Positions 8,555 through 18,467 are shown, numbered from the stretch's first letter. The stretch: DNA of 64,000 nucleotides from Paenibacillus lupini (GCF_011761355.1 NZ_JAASRW010000004.1:51866-115865), one strand, 5' to 3'. The notes: generated by a model from the letters alone, not told the origin. Program-made: numbers and translations.

Positions 8555-8604
8555 ATGGAAGAAAGCAATGGTTCATCAAATTGAACGAAAAAGGGGTATT
8601 AGAG

Positions 8605-9924
8605 ATGAAAAAGAGATATGCGTTATCACTGGCAATTCTTCTCTCCGCTGCAACACTAACCGCCTGCGGTAATAACAGCAATAACAGCAGTAACGAGGGC
8701 AATACAGCGGCTGCTGGGGAGGCAACTAAATCGGAGGATTCGGGCAAGAGCGTTAACCTGAAGTTCAGCATCTGGGGCAACGATACGCATAAAAAAATGT
8801 ATGAGGACATGATCGCCAAATTCCATGAGTCACACCCCAACATTAACGTGGAGATTATGACGATTCCATTCGCGGATTACCAGCAAAAGCTGTCCATCAT
8901 GCAAGCCTCCAAAACAGCACCGGACGTTGCTTGGCTTGCAGAGCGGATGATCCCGCAGTTCCTGACGGCTGATCAGCTGATGGATATTTCCGAGATTAAG
9001 AACGATACCGCCTATAACTTTGCAGATATCTATCCATCCACGCTTAACCTGCTCAGCAAGGATGATCATGTGTACGGCATTCCGTTCTCTACGCCGCCTG
9101 CGATGATTTATTACAACAAGACTCTGTTCGAGGAAAAAGGTCTCGCCACACCAACTGAGCTTTATGAGCAGGGTAAATGGAATTATGACGAGTTCCTGAA
9201 AGCAGCTAAAGCGTTGACCGACCCAGCAAAAGGCATCTACGGCGCGAACATGGTTCGTAACGGCTGGAACAACTGGCCGGATGCACTGCAGTCGATCTTC
9301 AATGCCTATGGTACAGACTTCCTGAGCGCAGATGGCACGAAGCTGACGTTGAACTCGAAGGAAGGCGAGCAGGCGCTTACGATGTTCTCCGACATGATCT
9401 TTAAGGAGAAGGTACATCCGAAGCCAGGCGATCAGACGACATTTGATACAGGCAAAATCGCGATGCAAAAGGAACTGTTCAGCTACATGGGTAAAGCGAA
9501 GGCCGTTACGGATTTCAAATGGGATATCGCACCGCTGCCGGCAGGTCCTGCAGGAACAGGTACTACAATGGGATATGCCGGGGTTGTAGGCATGAAGGAT
9601 ACAAAGCATCCGAAGGAAACACTCGAATTCATCACCTATATTACGAATCCGGACAATATGGTCATTACTTCGCAATTTTTCGTGCCTAGTCGTAAAGCCG
9701 TTCTCGAATCGGATGATTTCCTAAAGCAGGGGCCGTCTCCAGAAAGCGTCAAGATGGCGGTTATTGATCAAATGCCAACGGCGAAGTCGCTTCCGGCGCA
9801 TCCGAACTGGCAGCAGATTGATACGAAGATGCAGTCCGTACTCGATTATCTGTACACGCAATCCGCATCGGTTCAGGATGTGCTGAAGAAAGCAGATACC
9901 GAGATTACACCGCTGCTCAAATAA
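8605..9924 (+). CDS. ABC transporter sugar-binding lipoprotein (CUT1 family)
   Basis: The 439-residue protein has a type II signal peptide (MKKRYALSLAILLSAATLTAC) with lipobox LTAC, then a Ser/Asn-rich linker and a family-1 extracellular solute-binding fold (SVNLKFSIWGNDTHKKMYEDMI and GIPFSTPPAMIYYNKTLFEEKG are typical). It would be anchored to the outer face of the membrane and deliver an oligosaccharide to the two permeases that follow. ATG 8605 was chosen for AAAGGGG 9 bases upstream and because it gives a normal signal peptide; a TTG at 8581 is less likely. It corresponds in position to YesO of B. subtilis. Confidence 0.93.
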   Translation: MKKRYALSLAILLSAATLTACGNNSNNSSNEGNTAAAGEATKSEDSGKSVNLKFSIWGNDTHKKMYEDMIAKFHESHPNINVEIMTIPFADYQQKLSIMQASKTAPDVAWLAERMIPQFLTADQLMDISEIKNDTAYNFADIYPSTLNLLSKDDHVYGIPFSTPPAMIYYNKTLFEEKGLATPTELYEQGKWNYDEFLKAAKALTDPAKGIYGANMVRNGWNNWPDALQSIFNAYGTDFLSADGTKLTLNSKEGEQALTMFSDMIFKEKVHPKPGDQTTFDTGKIAMQKELFSYMGKAKAVTDFKWDIAPLPAGPAGTGTTMGYAGVVGMKDTKHPKETLEFITYITNPDNMVITSQFFVPSRKAVLESDDFLKQGPSPESVKMAVIDQMPTAKSLPAHPNWQQIDTKMQSVLDYLYTQSASVQDVLKKADTEITPLLK

Positions 9925-9936
9925 GGATGACGGACT

Positions 9937-9967
9937 TGATCGCCAAGCAGAGACAGCTTGGCGATCA
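9937..9967 (+). other. Stem-loop between binding protein and permease genes
   Basis: GATCGCCAAGC (9938-9948) pairs perfectly with GCTTGGCGATC (9956-9966), with a further T-A pair, around a 7-nt loop. No T run follows, so it is not a strong terminator. Stem-loops in this position protect the 3' end of the binding protein mRNA and lower permease expression in many ABC operons. Confidence 0.7.
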
Positions 9968-9990
9968 GCCTTAGAAAGGAGACAGTCACC

Positions 9991-10932
9991 TTGGAATTCG
10001 CTGATGTAAAACCCGAACCAGCTAAAGCTGTTGTGCGCAAAGGTAAGACCAATCGCTTGAACAAACACGAGAAATGGTATGGCTATCTGTTTATTTCTCC
10101 GATGGTGATCGGGTACGTAGTATTCCTGCTCATCCCTATTATTGCTGCTTTCTCGATGAGCTTCACGAATGCTTCCCTGCTTCATGAATCCGAATTTATT
10201 GGGCTTGGGAACTACAAGAAAGCTTTCACTGAAGATCCGCTGTTCTGGCAGACCGTAGGTCATACCCTTTATTTCTCTTTAGGATTAATCCCGTTAAATC
10301 TTATTCTTGCTCTCGGGCTTGCTGTGCTGCTTAACCGAAAGCTGCCGTTCATCGGCTTCTTCCGAACAGCGATCTTTACACCTGTTGTGACCTCTATAGT
10401 TGTCTGGTCCATTGTATGGAAATATATTTTCGCGACGGATAACGGACTCATGAATCAGCTGCTGAAGCTGATTGGCATTACCGGACCTGCTTGGCTATAT
10501 AATATGGAGCTTGCTATGCCGGTTGTCATCTTAGTCAGTGTGCTCAAGAATGTTGGACTGAACATGGTGATCTTCCTGGCGGCACTTCAGGATGTGCCGA
10601 AGATGTACTATGAAGCGGCTACTATAGATGGCGCGTCGAAGCGCCGTACGTTTTTCAGCATTACGCTGCCGATGATCTCACCATCCCTCTTCCTGGCTCT
10701 CATTCTTACATTAATTGGTTCCCTCAAAGTGTTCTCGCAAATTCAAGTGATGACAGACGGGGGACCGGGAACCAGCACTTATGTGCTCGTGTACTACATC
10801 TATCAGCAGGCTTTCAAAATCTTTGAATTCGGCTATGCCTCAGCAATTGCCTTCATCCTGTTCTTCCTGGTGCTGGTGCTGACCATCGTCCAGTGGAATC
10901 TCAGAAAGAGGTGGGTCCATCATGAGCAATAA
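9991..10932 (+). CDS. ABC sugar permease (MalF/UgpA type)
   Basis: The 313-residue inner membrane protein has about six TM helices and the family EAA loop, YYEAATIDGASKRRTFFSI, through which it would contact the ATPase. The start is taken as TTG 9991, preceded by AAAGGAG (9975-9981) at 9 bases. An in-frame TTG at 9958 falls inside the upstream stem-loop and is rejected. The 3' end overlaps the next permease by 11 bases. It forms a heterodimer with the next gene product. No ATPase is encoded here. Confidence 0.93.
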   Translation: MEFADVKPEPAKAVVRKGKTNRLNKHEKWYGYLFISPMVIGYVVFLLIPIIAAFSMSFTNASLLHESEFIGLGNYKKAFTEDPLFWQTVGHTLYFSLGLIPLNLILALGLAVLLNRKLPFIGFFRTAIFTPVVTSIVVWSIVWKYIFATDNGLMNQLLKLIGITGPAWLYNMELAMPVVILVSVLKNVGLNMVIFLAALQDVPKMYYEAATIDGASKRRTFFSITLPMISPSLFLALILTLIGSLKVFSQIQVMTDGGPGTSTYVLVYYIYQQAFKIFEFGYASAIAFILFFLVLVLTIVQWNLRKRWVHHEQ

Positions 10933-11764
10933 GCAGAGAGCAGTGCTGCGGAACCTCCCGGTATATATGGCGCTTATTGCCGTCTCGGTGCTGGTGCTGT
11001 TCCCCTTCTTCTGGATGGTTACGACGGCACTAAAGGAGCAGACCAAGATTTTTCTTTTCCCGCCGCAATGGCTTCCAAGCCCGGTGCAATGGGGCAACTT
11101 CGCGGATGTGTTTAAGGTGCAGCCCCAATTCCCGCTCTACTTCTGGAACAGTCTCTATACGTCCGTGCTAGTTACGGTAGGAACTTGTTTGTTCGCTGCG
11201 CTGGCGGGGTTTGCCTTTGCGAAGCTGCAGTTCCCGATGCGGAATCTGATCTTCCTTGTTCTGTTGACTGGGATGATGATTCCTACGGAAGTAACGGCGA
11301 TCCCGATGTTTAACTGGTTCACGAAGCTGCAGCTTACGGATACTCACTTCCCGTTAATTGTACCGCCTATGCTTGGAGCGGGTGGGATGTTTGGTGTGTT
11401 TCTGCTGCGTCAGTTTTTTATCGCCGTGCCTAGTGAATTGGATGAAGCGGCCAAAATCGACGGCTGCTCGCCATGGACAACGTTCTGGCGTATTATGTTT
11501 CCGCTTGCTGGACCAAGTCTCGCGACACTTGCGATCTTTACGTTCCTGCATAGCTGGGATAACTATTTTGACCCGTTAATCTATATCAGCTCGGATCGTT
11601 TGTTCACCTTGCCGGTTGGTCTTAAGCTGTTTACCGATACAGCGGGTACGGAATGGCAGCTTCTGATGGCAGCATCCGTCATCGCTACGCTGCCGCTCCT
11701 GATCGTCTTTTTCTTCGCGCAGAAGCGCTTTATCGAAGGGGTAGCTTTAACCGGATTGAAATAA
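10922..11764 (+). CDS. ABC sugar permease (MalG/UgpE type)
   Basis: The 280-residue protein has about six TM helices and an EAA motif (LDEAAKIDGCSPWTTFWRI). It ends in the typical RFIEGVALTGLK tail of MalG-like permeases. It overlaps the preceding permease gene by 11 bases, with AGAGGTGGG upstream of its ATG, and is clearly co-expressed. The two together match YesP/YesQ in position and order. The substrate cannot be derived from the sequence; neighbouring enzymes suggest pectin-derived oligosaccharides. Confidence 0.93.
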   Translation: MSNKQRAVLRNLPVYMALIAVSVLVLFPFFWMVTTALKEQTKIFLFPPQWLPSPVQWGNFADVFKVQPQFPLYFWNSLYTSVLVTVGTCLFAALAGFAFAKLQFPMRNLIFLVLLTGMMIPTEVTAIPMFNWFTKLQLTDTHFPLIVPPMLGAGGMFGVFLLRQFFIAVPSELDEAAKIDGCSPWTTFWRIMFPLAGPSLATLAIFTFLHSWDNYFDPLIYISSDRLFTLPVGLKLFTDTAGTEWQLLMAASVIATLPLLIVFFFAQKRFIEGVALTGLK

Positions 11765-11805
11765 TAATGGGATTAATCATCTACAACAAGAAAGCAGGGA
11801 GAAGG

Positions 11806-13161
11806 ATGGACAAGAGAGCAATGGATGTCATTGAAGCGGATGTCGTCGTTGTTGGTGGAGGGCCGGCCGGTATTCATGCAGCTCTGGCGGCGGGACGACT
11901 TGGAGCAAGAACGGTTCTGATTGAGCGTTATGGGTTTATTGGAGGCATGTCGACAGCTGCGCTTGTATTCCCATGGATGACGTTCCATACAACAGCAGGC
12001 AAACAGGTCATTGCAGGTACAGGGCAGGAAATGGTAGATCGGCTGATGGAGCTTGAAGCTTCACCGGGTCATGTTCGGGATACCTGCGGTTTTGTCCATA
12101 CGATTACGCCCTATCATCCGGAAGTGTATAAGGTGCTGGCCGTTGATATGCTGAGGGAAGCGGGCGTACGGATGCTGTTCCACAGCTTCGTTGATAGCGT
12201 GAAGATGGACGGTGACCGGATTGAATCCGTTACGCTGACAAGCAAATCAGGTCGGATCGAGGTGCGCGGAAAAATGTTCGTCGATACTTCAGGCGATGCT
12301 GACCTCGCCTACTCGGCAGGAGCACCGTGCCTGAAAGGCAGAGACGGCGATTATCTAACACAGCCGATGACGATGAAGTTCCGGATGAGAGGCGTAGATC
12401 TCGGGAAGGTCAAACAATATATTATCGAGCATCCAGATGAGTTCTATTATAAGACGCCGATTGATGAGCTGCCTGATCTATATTTGTCCGCGGTCCAAGG
12501 CTTCTACAAGCACTGGAAGGAAGCGGAGCTGCCGATCAAGCGGGACCAGGTCTTGTTCTTCAGCGGTCCGGAAGAGGATGAAGTACTCGTCAATATGACC
12601 CGTATTCAAGGTCTCGACGGGACAAACGTAGAAGATTTGACGCTGGCTGAAGAGCTTGGCCGCAAGCAAGTATTGATGGTTGCGAAGTTCATGAAGAATT
12701 CGCTGCCTGGCTTTGAGAAAGCTTCGATCTCCCAGGTTGGCGCTCAGATCGGTATTCGGGAAAGCCGCCGTATAGACGGCCAGTATATTCTCGACATGGA
12801 TGATGTTGTGCAGGGCAGACGATTTGATGATGTTATTGCACGCAGCGGCTATCCGATTGATGTTCATGCGCCGTCGGATAACAGCGTATTGGTTTCTTGG
12901 ATTGAGGGAGATGGAGCTTATGATATCCCTTACCGGAGCCTTCTTCCGAAGCAGATCGAGAACTTATTGGTAGGGGGAAGATGCATCTCCACCTCTCATG
13001 AAGCACTGGGTACAACCCGCTTGTCCCCAAGCTGTATGGCAACGGGGCAAGCGGCAGGAACAGCAGCGGCAATGGCTTTCCAGCAAGACATTACCCCGCG
13101 GGATGTCAGCATCCCAGCACTTCAGGCAAGGCTTAGAGAGCAAGGCGCCATACTCAACTAA
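11806..13161 (+). CDS. FAD-dependent oxidoreductase (FAD_oxidored family)
   Basis: The 451-residue protein opens with a Rossmann FAD site, DVVVVGGGPAGIHAALAAGR, then LIERYGFIGGMSTAAL. It ends with LVGGRCISTSHEALGTTR and MATGQAAGTAAAMA, the C-terminal FAD-contact pattern of this family (Pfam FAD_oxidored). No signal peptide is seen, so it is cytoplasmic. It is the last gene of the transporter operon and would oxidise an imported sugar or derivative; such proteins are common in Paenibacillus sugar loci but poorly characterised. ATG 11806 with AGGGAG just upstream was preferred over ATG 11767 and ATG 11821. It stands where B. subtilis has the YesR hydrolase. Confidence 0.85.
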   Translation: MDKRAMDVIEADVVVVGGGPAGIHAALAAGRLGARTVLIERYGFIGGMSTAALVFPWMTFHTTAGKQVIAGTGQEMVDRLMELEASPGHVRDTCGFVHTITPYHPEVYKVLAVDMLREAGVRMLFHSFVDSVKMDGDRIESVTLTSKSGRIEVRGKMFVDTSGDADLAYSAGAPCLKGRDGDYLTQPMTMKFRMRGVDLGKVKQYIIEHPDEFYYKTPIDELPDLYLSAVQGFYKHWKEAELPIKRDQVLFFSGPEEDEVLVNMTRIQGLDGTNVEDLTLAEELGRKQVLMVAKFMKNSLPGFEKASISQVGAQIGIRESRRIDGQYILDMDDVVQGRRFDDVIARSGYPIDVHAPSDNSVLVSWIEGDGAYDIPYRSLLPKQIENLLVGGRCISTSHEALGTTRLSPSCMATGQAAGTAAAMAFQQDITPRDVSIPALQARLREQGAILN

Positions 13162-13176
13162 TAGCAGCAGGACTAG

Positions 13177-13217
13177 AGCAGCGAGATTCCTTTACGAGAG
13201 GGACGCTGCTTTTTTTA
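13177..13217 (+). terminator. Rho-independent terminator after the FAD oxidoreductase gene
   Basis: AGCAGCG (13177-13183) pairs with CGCTGCT (13204-13210), followed by seven T. It ends the operon that begins near 8605. A second small GC hairpin with a T run follows at about 13220-13243. Confidence 0.85.
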
Positions 13218-13277
13218 TTGAGGAGCCCAAGGGGCTTCTTTTTGTACTTTCTGTATGGAGATAAGGGGGCTTGGCGG

Positions 13278-15629
13278 ATGAGACGGTTATGGCAGTATCG
13301 CCGGAGTGTCGTTATGACTTGGCTCATTTCCTATATGGTTGTGTTGTTTATTCCGATCGTACTGAGCGCCGCCGTATATGGGCAGACGGAGAAAACGCTG
13401 GAGGCTCAGATCAGACGGGGCAGCGATTCGCTGCTTGATCAAATGCAGGGTTCGGTCGACAACCAGGTGGAGTCGATGAAGCGTCTCGTAGCGCAGGTGT
13501 ACGCCAACGTTACGGTACAAAATTTATTCTATTCCAATAAGTTCAGCCGGGGTGATTACAGGTACGATTTGTACGAGATTACGCAGGATTTAAAAGATTT
13601 GCGTGCCGCCTATACAACGTTTGACGACTTTTATATTTATTGGACACAAGGGGACAGCGTTGTTATGCCTTATGTGTACAAAGAGGCAGATGCGGCCCTT
13701 GATGATTTCTATCATGAGGGGAATCTGTCGCTTGCCGAGTGGAAGCAGCAGGTGCGCAGCATTAATCAGCGGGGGTTTCTAACATCCAGCCGTACAAGTG
13801 AGACGGGCGAGAAGCAGACCTTTCTGAATTTCATATCGTCGTTTCCCGCCGATACGGATAATCAATCTGCTGGCTCGGTTGTTGTCATGATCAATACGGA
13901 GCGGCTGCTCTCGGTCATTACTGGTGCTCGGGAGTTCAGCGGTGGTCATGTGCTGCTGCTGAATGAGACGGGTGGGGTATTAATGGGAAGTGACGTGTCC
14001 GGACCCGAGATATTATCGGAGTTCTCACGTTTCAATGGGGATTCCGGCAGCCTCAGCGGCACTTATCAAGGGGAGCCTTCGCAATTTTATTACAGCCGTT
14101 CAGCCAATTCCGATCTTACCTATGCCACGGTTGTGCCTGACCGCGTGGTATGGAAGGAAGCTGCTTATGTGCGCAATCTAACCTACTCCTCCATTGCCTT
14201 TAGTCTATTCGGCGGCATTGTGCTGACGTTTATTTTCCTGCGCCGCAATTACAAGCCAATTGGCAAGCTGATGAGGGTATTATCCCGGCAGGCGGATGAG
14301 GGGTCGAAGTCGCAAACGAACGAATTCCAGTTCATTGAACGGGCGTTATCCGAAACGATGGATGAGAAAGACCGGATTCATCTGCGTATGAAGCAGCAGA
14401 ACAACCAGCTGCGTGCGAATTTCATAGCCCGGCTCTGCAAAGGCCGAATCGAGCAGCAAATTCCGCATGAGGATGCGTTGACGACGTTTGGGATCTCTTT
14501 TCCGACCGACCAATTTGCAGTTCTGCTCTTTTATCTGGAGGAATATAAGCCGTTTCTTGAGCGGATGGCGGAGCTTCAGATTAGCGACCCGCTGAAGCTG
14601 ATGCCTTTTATCGTGACGAATGTGACGGAGGAGATAATCGGTCAGCATCATAATGGCTACATGGCGGAGATCGATGATATGCTGGCTTGCCTGATAGGCC
14701 TCAGGGAAGAGAAGGATAACGCGGATCAGCTGCAGCAGCTTGCGGAAGAGACTCGGCAATTCATTAAGACCAAATTTGAGATTGAACTATCCATTGCCGT
14801 TTCCGGCATTCATACCTCCGTTTCAGGGATTTCGGAAGCTTACAAAGAAGCGCTGGATGTGATGGAATACAAGCTGGTGATGGGTAACAGAGAGACAATC
14901 GACTACGAGAGCTGGCAGAGGGGACATGAAGCACAAAGCAAGAGCGGTTATTATTATCCACTCCAGATGGAGCAGCAGTTAATTAATTATGTGAAGGTGG
15001 GAGATGAGGACAAAGCCCGCCGTCTGTTAGAGGAGATTATGAACCGCAATTTCAGGCAGGACTCGCTTTCCGTAGAGCTGGCGAGATGTCTAATGTTTGA
15101 TCTGGTAGGTACCTTCATCAAGACGATGGAGGACGGGCGCCATTCGGAGGAGACGCTGCAGCTTAATCATCCATGGGCGTTTGATCGGCTGGCCGGTCTC
15201 AAGACGGTCAAAGATATACATGTTCAGCTGGAAAGCATGCTGCAGGATGTGTGCACTTATTATGCAGCTAAGTTTGAAACGAACAAAAGCCGTATACGGC
15301 AGGAAGAGCTCGAGGAGCTTACCGTTTCCATTAAGCAATTCGTGCTTGACCATTACGATAACGTGAATTTGAATATCTCCTTGATTGGTGAGACCTTTTC
15401 CATGAAGTCCACTTATCTGTCGAAGCTGTTTAAGGATCAAAGCGGCGAAAGCCTCTCCGATTATATGAGCCGGGTCCGAATTGAGCATGTGAAGCGTCTC
15501 CTCCGTGAAGAAAAAGCAACGCTGCAGGAGGTTGCCGGACGCTGCGGCTTTAATGATATGAATACGTTCATGCGGACATTCAAGAAAATGGAGGGAATTA
15601 CCCCTGGTCAATACAAGAAATTGTCCTGA
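13278..15629 (+). CDS. Membrane-bound AraC family regulator (YesS-like)
   Basis: The 783-residue protein has a TM helix near 14-36 (WLISYMVVLFIPIVLSAAVYG), an extracellular Cache-like sensor of about 265 residues, a second TM helix (about 303-325) and a long cytoplasmic linker. It ends with a C-terminal AraC double HTH (about 685-780; ISLIGETFSMKSTYLSKLFK, VAGRCGFNDMNTFMRTFKK). It would sense an extracellular sugar and directly activate genes without a kinase. ATG 13278 was chosen for AAGGGGG 8 bases upstream rather than the earlier in-frame ATG at 13218. It precedes the Lpl-type transporter genes and is their likely activator; YesS holds the matching place in B. subtilis. Confidence 0.9.
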   Translation: MRRLWQYRRSVVMTWLISYMVVLFIPIVLSAAVYGQTEKTLEAQIRRGSDSLLDQMQGSVDNQVESMKRLVAQVYANVTVQNLFYSNKFSRGDYRYDLYEITQDLKDLRAAYTTFDDFYIYWTQGDSVVMPYVYKEADAALDDFYHEGNLSLAEWKQQVRSINQRGFLTSSRTSETGEKQTFLNFISSFPADTDNQSAGSVVVMINTERLLSVITGAREFSGGHVLLLNETGGVLMGSDVSGPEILSEFSRFNGDSGSLSGTYQGEPSQFYYSRSANSDLTYATVVPDRVVWKEAAYVRNLTYSSIAFSLFGGIVLTFIFLRRNYKPIGKLMRVLSRQADEGSKSQTNEFQFIERALSETMDEKDRIHLRMKQQNNQLRANFIARLCKGRIEQQIPHEDALTTFGISFPTDQFAVLLFYLEEYKPFLERMAELQISDPLKLMPFIVTNVTEEIIGQHHNGYMAEIDDMLACLIGLREEKDNADQLQQLAEETRQFIKTKFEIELSIAVSGIHTSVSGISEAYKEALDVMEYKLVMGNRETIDYESWQRGHEAQSKSGYYYPLQMEQQLINYVKVGDEDKARRLLEEIMNRNFRQDSLSVELARCLMFDLVGTFIKTMEDGRHSEETLQLNHPWAFDRLAGLKTVKDIHVQLESMLQDVCTYYAAKFETNKSRIRQEELEELTVSIKQFVLDHYDNVNLNISLIGETFSMKSTYLSKLFKDQSGESLSDYMSRVRIEHVKRLLREEKATLQEVAGRCGFNDMNTFMRTFKKMEGITPGQYKKLS

Positions 15630-15774
15630 TTGACGGTTGAATTGGATATTTTGATTGTTTCTACATCACTTTTGATGGTCGTTTTGGAGGTATTGCCGCT
15701 GTCCCATTCTGCCTGTCCAGACGCATGATAAGGGTAAGCCCAAACCCGGGTTCACTTCAAAGGGAGGTTGAAAA

Positions 15775-17436
15775 ATGAAACGAAAAACAAACAGATCCAT
15801 GAAGATGATGCTGACCGCGCTCTTAGCAAGCAGCGCTATGTTAGCCGCCTGCTCCAATTCAGGGGGGAATAACCATTCGCCAAACGCTTCTCCGGAAACG
15901 GCAGCGCCATCAACCGAAGCGACTGCTGAGGCAACACCTGGAACAAGTACAGGTACTTATCCGATCAAAACGGATGTTACGCTGACACGTTGGCTGGATT
16001 CTTCCTATGTGGCCGCACAGCTCGCTTCTGTACCGGAGATGGAGAACTTCCCGTTCGAGCAGGAGCTGGCCAAACGGACAGGAGTGAAGGTGAAGTATGT
16101 TCTGCCGGCCGTCAATCAAGCCAAGGAGCAGCTCAACGTCATGTTCGCTTCAGGCGAGTTCACCGACATTATGGAATGGAACTTCCTTACACAGTATCCT
16201 GGTGGACCTGAGAAGGCTATTAAGGACGGCAATATTTTAAAGCTGAATGATCTGATTGATCAATATGCTCCTAACCTGAAAAAGTACCTGGCCGAACATC
16301 CGGATGTCGACAAGCAGATTAAGACGGACAGCGGCACTTATTACGGATTTCCATTTATCCGCGGCGACGACTTCCTCAAGACTTACGGCGGTCTGATCGT
16401 ACGCAAAGACTGGCTCGACGAGCTTGGTCTCCCGATACCGGAAACGATTGATGATTGGTATGTCATGCTGAAAGCGTTTAAGGATAAGAAGGGGGCAGCC
16501 GCACCACTTACGTTCATCTCTACGCCACGCCTCTTTGACGATCTGCAGACTGGCGCGTTCTATGGGGCATTTGGCGTTAAGCGCGATTTCTATCAGGAGG
16601 ACGGTAAAGTGATGTTTGGTCCGATGCAGCCGGGCTTTAAGGAATTCCTCACTACAATGCGTAAGTGGTATGCAGAAGGGCTGTTGGATAAAGACATTGC
16701 GACGGTTGACGGCAAAATCCGCGATGCCAATATGACATCAGGTAAATCAGGTGCTTCCTATGGTCTCGCAGGCGGTGGTATCGGCAAATGGCTGCAGGCG
16801 ATGAAGGATAAGGAGCCAGCCTATGATCTGATCGGTGTGCCGTATCCGGTGCTGAATAAAGGTGATAAGCCGAAATTTGGTCAAAAAGACTTCTCTGCAC
16901 CATCCGGCGGTAACTTTGCGATCTCATCCAAAAGCAAAAGTCCTGAGCTGGCTGTACAGCTGCTAGACTACGGCTACAGCGAAGAGGGAGCGAAGTTCTT
17001 TAACTTTGGTGCAGAAGGCACCGGCCATACGATGGTGAATGATTATCCGACCTATACAGATACAATCAAGAGCAATTACTCTCTTAATCTTGGCCTCTAT
17101 ACACGGGCGACAGGTGGGCCAACCATCCAGGACCGCCGTTATTATGAACAGTTCGCCGCTCTTCCTCAGCAGCAGGCTGCTGTTCAAACCTGGGGTAACA
17201 CGGATGTCGACAAGTATCAGCTGCCTCCAATCTCCACAACTCCGGAGGAAAGCACCGAGTTTGCGAAAATCATGAATGAAGTGAACACGCTTGTGGATGA
17301 GACAACGATCAAGATCATTTTGGGTACAGAGCCAATTGAATCATATGACAAGTTTGTTGAGAAGCTGAAGCAGCTGAAGATCGACCGTGCGGTAGAAATT
17401 GAGCAGGCGGCATTAGACCGGTATAACAGCCGTTAA
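15775..17436 (+). CDS. LplA-type solute-binding lipoprotein
   Basis: The 553-residue lipoprotein has lipobox LAAC (cleavage before Cys25), a Thr/Ser/Pro-rich linker and a large family-1 binding protein fold of the LplA/YtcQ subgroup (KYVLPAVNQAKEQLNVMFASGEFTDI; TYYGFPFIRGDDFLKTYGGLIVRKDWLDELGL). AAGGGAGG lies 8 bases before the ATG. It is the first gene of a second sugar transporter operon with two permeases and a GH88 hydrolase. Binding proteins of this size are typical for uronate-containing oligosaccharides, which fits GH88, but specificity is inferred. Confidence 0.92.
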   Translation: MKRKTNRSMKMMLTALLASSAMLAACSNSGGNNHSPNASPETAAPSTEATAEATPGTSTGTYPIKTDVTLTRWLDSSYVAAQLASVPEMENFPFEQELAKRTGVKVKYVLPAVNQAKEQLNVMFASGEFTDIMEWNFLTQYPGGPEKAIKDGNILKLNDLIDQYAPNLKKYLAEHPDVDKQIKTDSGTYYGFPFIRGDDFLKTYGGLIVRKDWLDELGLPIPETIDDWYVMLKAFKDKKGAAAPLTFISTPRLFDDLQTGAFYGAFGVKRDFYQEDGKVMFGPMQPGFKEFLTTMRKWYAEGLLDKDIATVDGKIRDANMTSGKSGASYGLAGGGIGKWLQAMKDKEPAYDLIGVPYPVLNKGDKPKFGQKDFSAPSGGNFAISSKSKSPELAVQLLDYGYSEEGAKFFNFGAEGTGHTMVNDYPTYTDTIKSNYSLNLGLYTRATGGPTIQDRRYYEQFAALPQQQAAVQTWGNTDVDKYQLPPISTTPEESTEFAKIMNEVNTLVDETTIKIILGTEPIESYDKFVEKLKQLKIDRAVEIEQAALDRYNSR

Positions 17437-17456
17437 GCAGGAGGGTCTGCGGAAGC

Positions 17457-17482
17457 GGGGGAGTCCAAGGAAAGGCTCCCTC
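17457..17482 (+). other. Stem-loop between lplA-like and lplB-like genes
   Basis: GGGGGAG (17457-17463) pairs with CTCCCTC (17476-17482, one G-T pair) around a 12-nt loop. No T run follows. Its position parallels that of the loop at 9937-9967 and suggests differential expression of binding protein and permeases. Confidence 0.5.
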
Positions 17483-17522
17483 CTCCTGACTGCCTAAAGG
17501 CAATGGTGGAAGGAGTTGCATC

Positions 17523-18452
17523 ATGCAAATGCGGAACAAGATGAGTGTTAGACAATTTCTTCTTAAGGATTTGCTGCGAAATAAGCTGCTGTATATCATG
17601 ATGCTGCCGGCGCTCGCGTACTATATCCTTTTTCAATACGGTCCCATGTACGGTGCCATTATTGCGTTCAAAGAGTACTCTCCAGCTGTTGGCATATGGA
17701 AGAGCGAATGGGTGGGACTGGCTAATTTTCAGGACTTCTTCAGCGGGTTCTATTTCTGGCGGATATTTAAGAACACACTTCTGATCAGCTTATACACGAT
17801 CCTGTTTGAATTCCCGGCACCAATTATATTGGCACTCCTAATTAATGAACTGCGCAGCAAGAAGTTTAAGAGCTTCGTGCAGTCGGTCACGTATATGCCG
17901 TATTTTATATCCTTAATTGTCATCTGCGGTATTGTTAAAGACTTTACGAACAGCGGCGGGGTCATTAATCAGCTCTTCACATATATAGGCGGCGACGGCA
18001 ATGCGATGCTGCAAAATCCGGCATATTTCCGGCCTATCTATATCTCCTCGGAAATCTGGCAGCGCTTTGGCTGGGAGTCGATCATCTATTTGGCGGCGCT
18101 GAGCGGAATTGGGCAGGAGCAATACGAGGCGGCCAAGATAGACGGGGCAGGGCGGTGGCGGCAAATGCTTGCCGTAACGATCCCCGGGCTTATGCCAACG
18201 ATTATGGTCTTGTTTATTTTGCGGATGGGGAATTTGTTTAACATCGGATTTGAAAAAATTATTTTGCTGTACAACTCGGCGATCTACGATACAGCGGATG
18301 TGATTTCCTCCTACGTATACCGGAAAGGCCTCCTGGAGTTCGATTGGAGCTTCTCTACGGCTGTTGGACTGTTCAACTCGGTCATCAACCTCGTTTTGCT
18401 GCTCCTTGCGAACCAGATCAGCCGCAAGATCAGCGAAAACAGTTTGTGGTAG
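17523..18452 (+). CDS. LplB-type ABC sugar permease
   Basis: The 309-residue protein has about six TM helices, starts with the family feature LLYIMMLPALAYYILFQYGPMYG and carries the EAA loop QYEAAKIDGAGRWRQMLAV. GGAAGGAG precedes the ATG by 8 bases. It is the first permease of the second importer, made together with the next gene. The subgroup (LplB/YtcP relatives) pairs with LplA-type binding proteins and uses a shared MsmX-type ATPase in Bacillus. Confidence 0.93.
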   Translation: MQMRNKMSVRQFLLKDLLRNKLLYIMMLPALAYYILFQYGPMYGAIIAFKEYSPAVGIWKSEWVGLANFQDFFSGFYFWRIFKNTLLISLYTILFEFPAPIILALLINELRSKKFKSFVQSVTYMPYFISLIVICGIVKDFTNSGGVINQLFTYIGGDGNAMLQNPAYFRPIYISSEIWQRFGWESIIYLAALSGIGQEQYEAAKIDGAGRWRQMLAVTIPGLMPTIMVLFILRMGNLFNIGFEKIILLYNSAIYDTADVISSYVYRKGLLEFDWSFSTAVGLFNSVINLVLLLLANQISRKISENSLW

Positions 18453-18467
18453 GGAAGGGGCATAATT

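Noticed and set aside
8830..9675. Long open frame of 281 codons on the minus strand
   Set aside because: It lies entirely antisense to the clear binding protein gene and has low-complexity, Arg/His/Cys-rich composition typical of shadow frames; no ribosome site.
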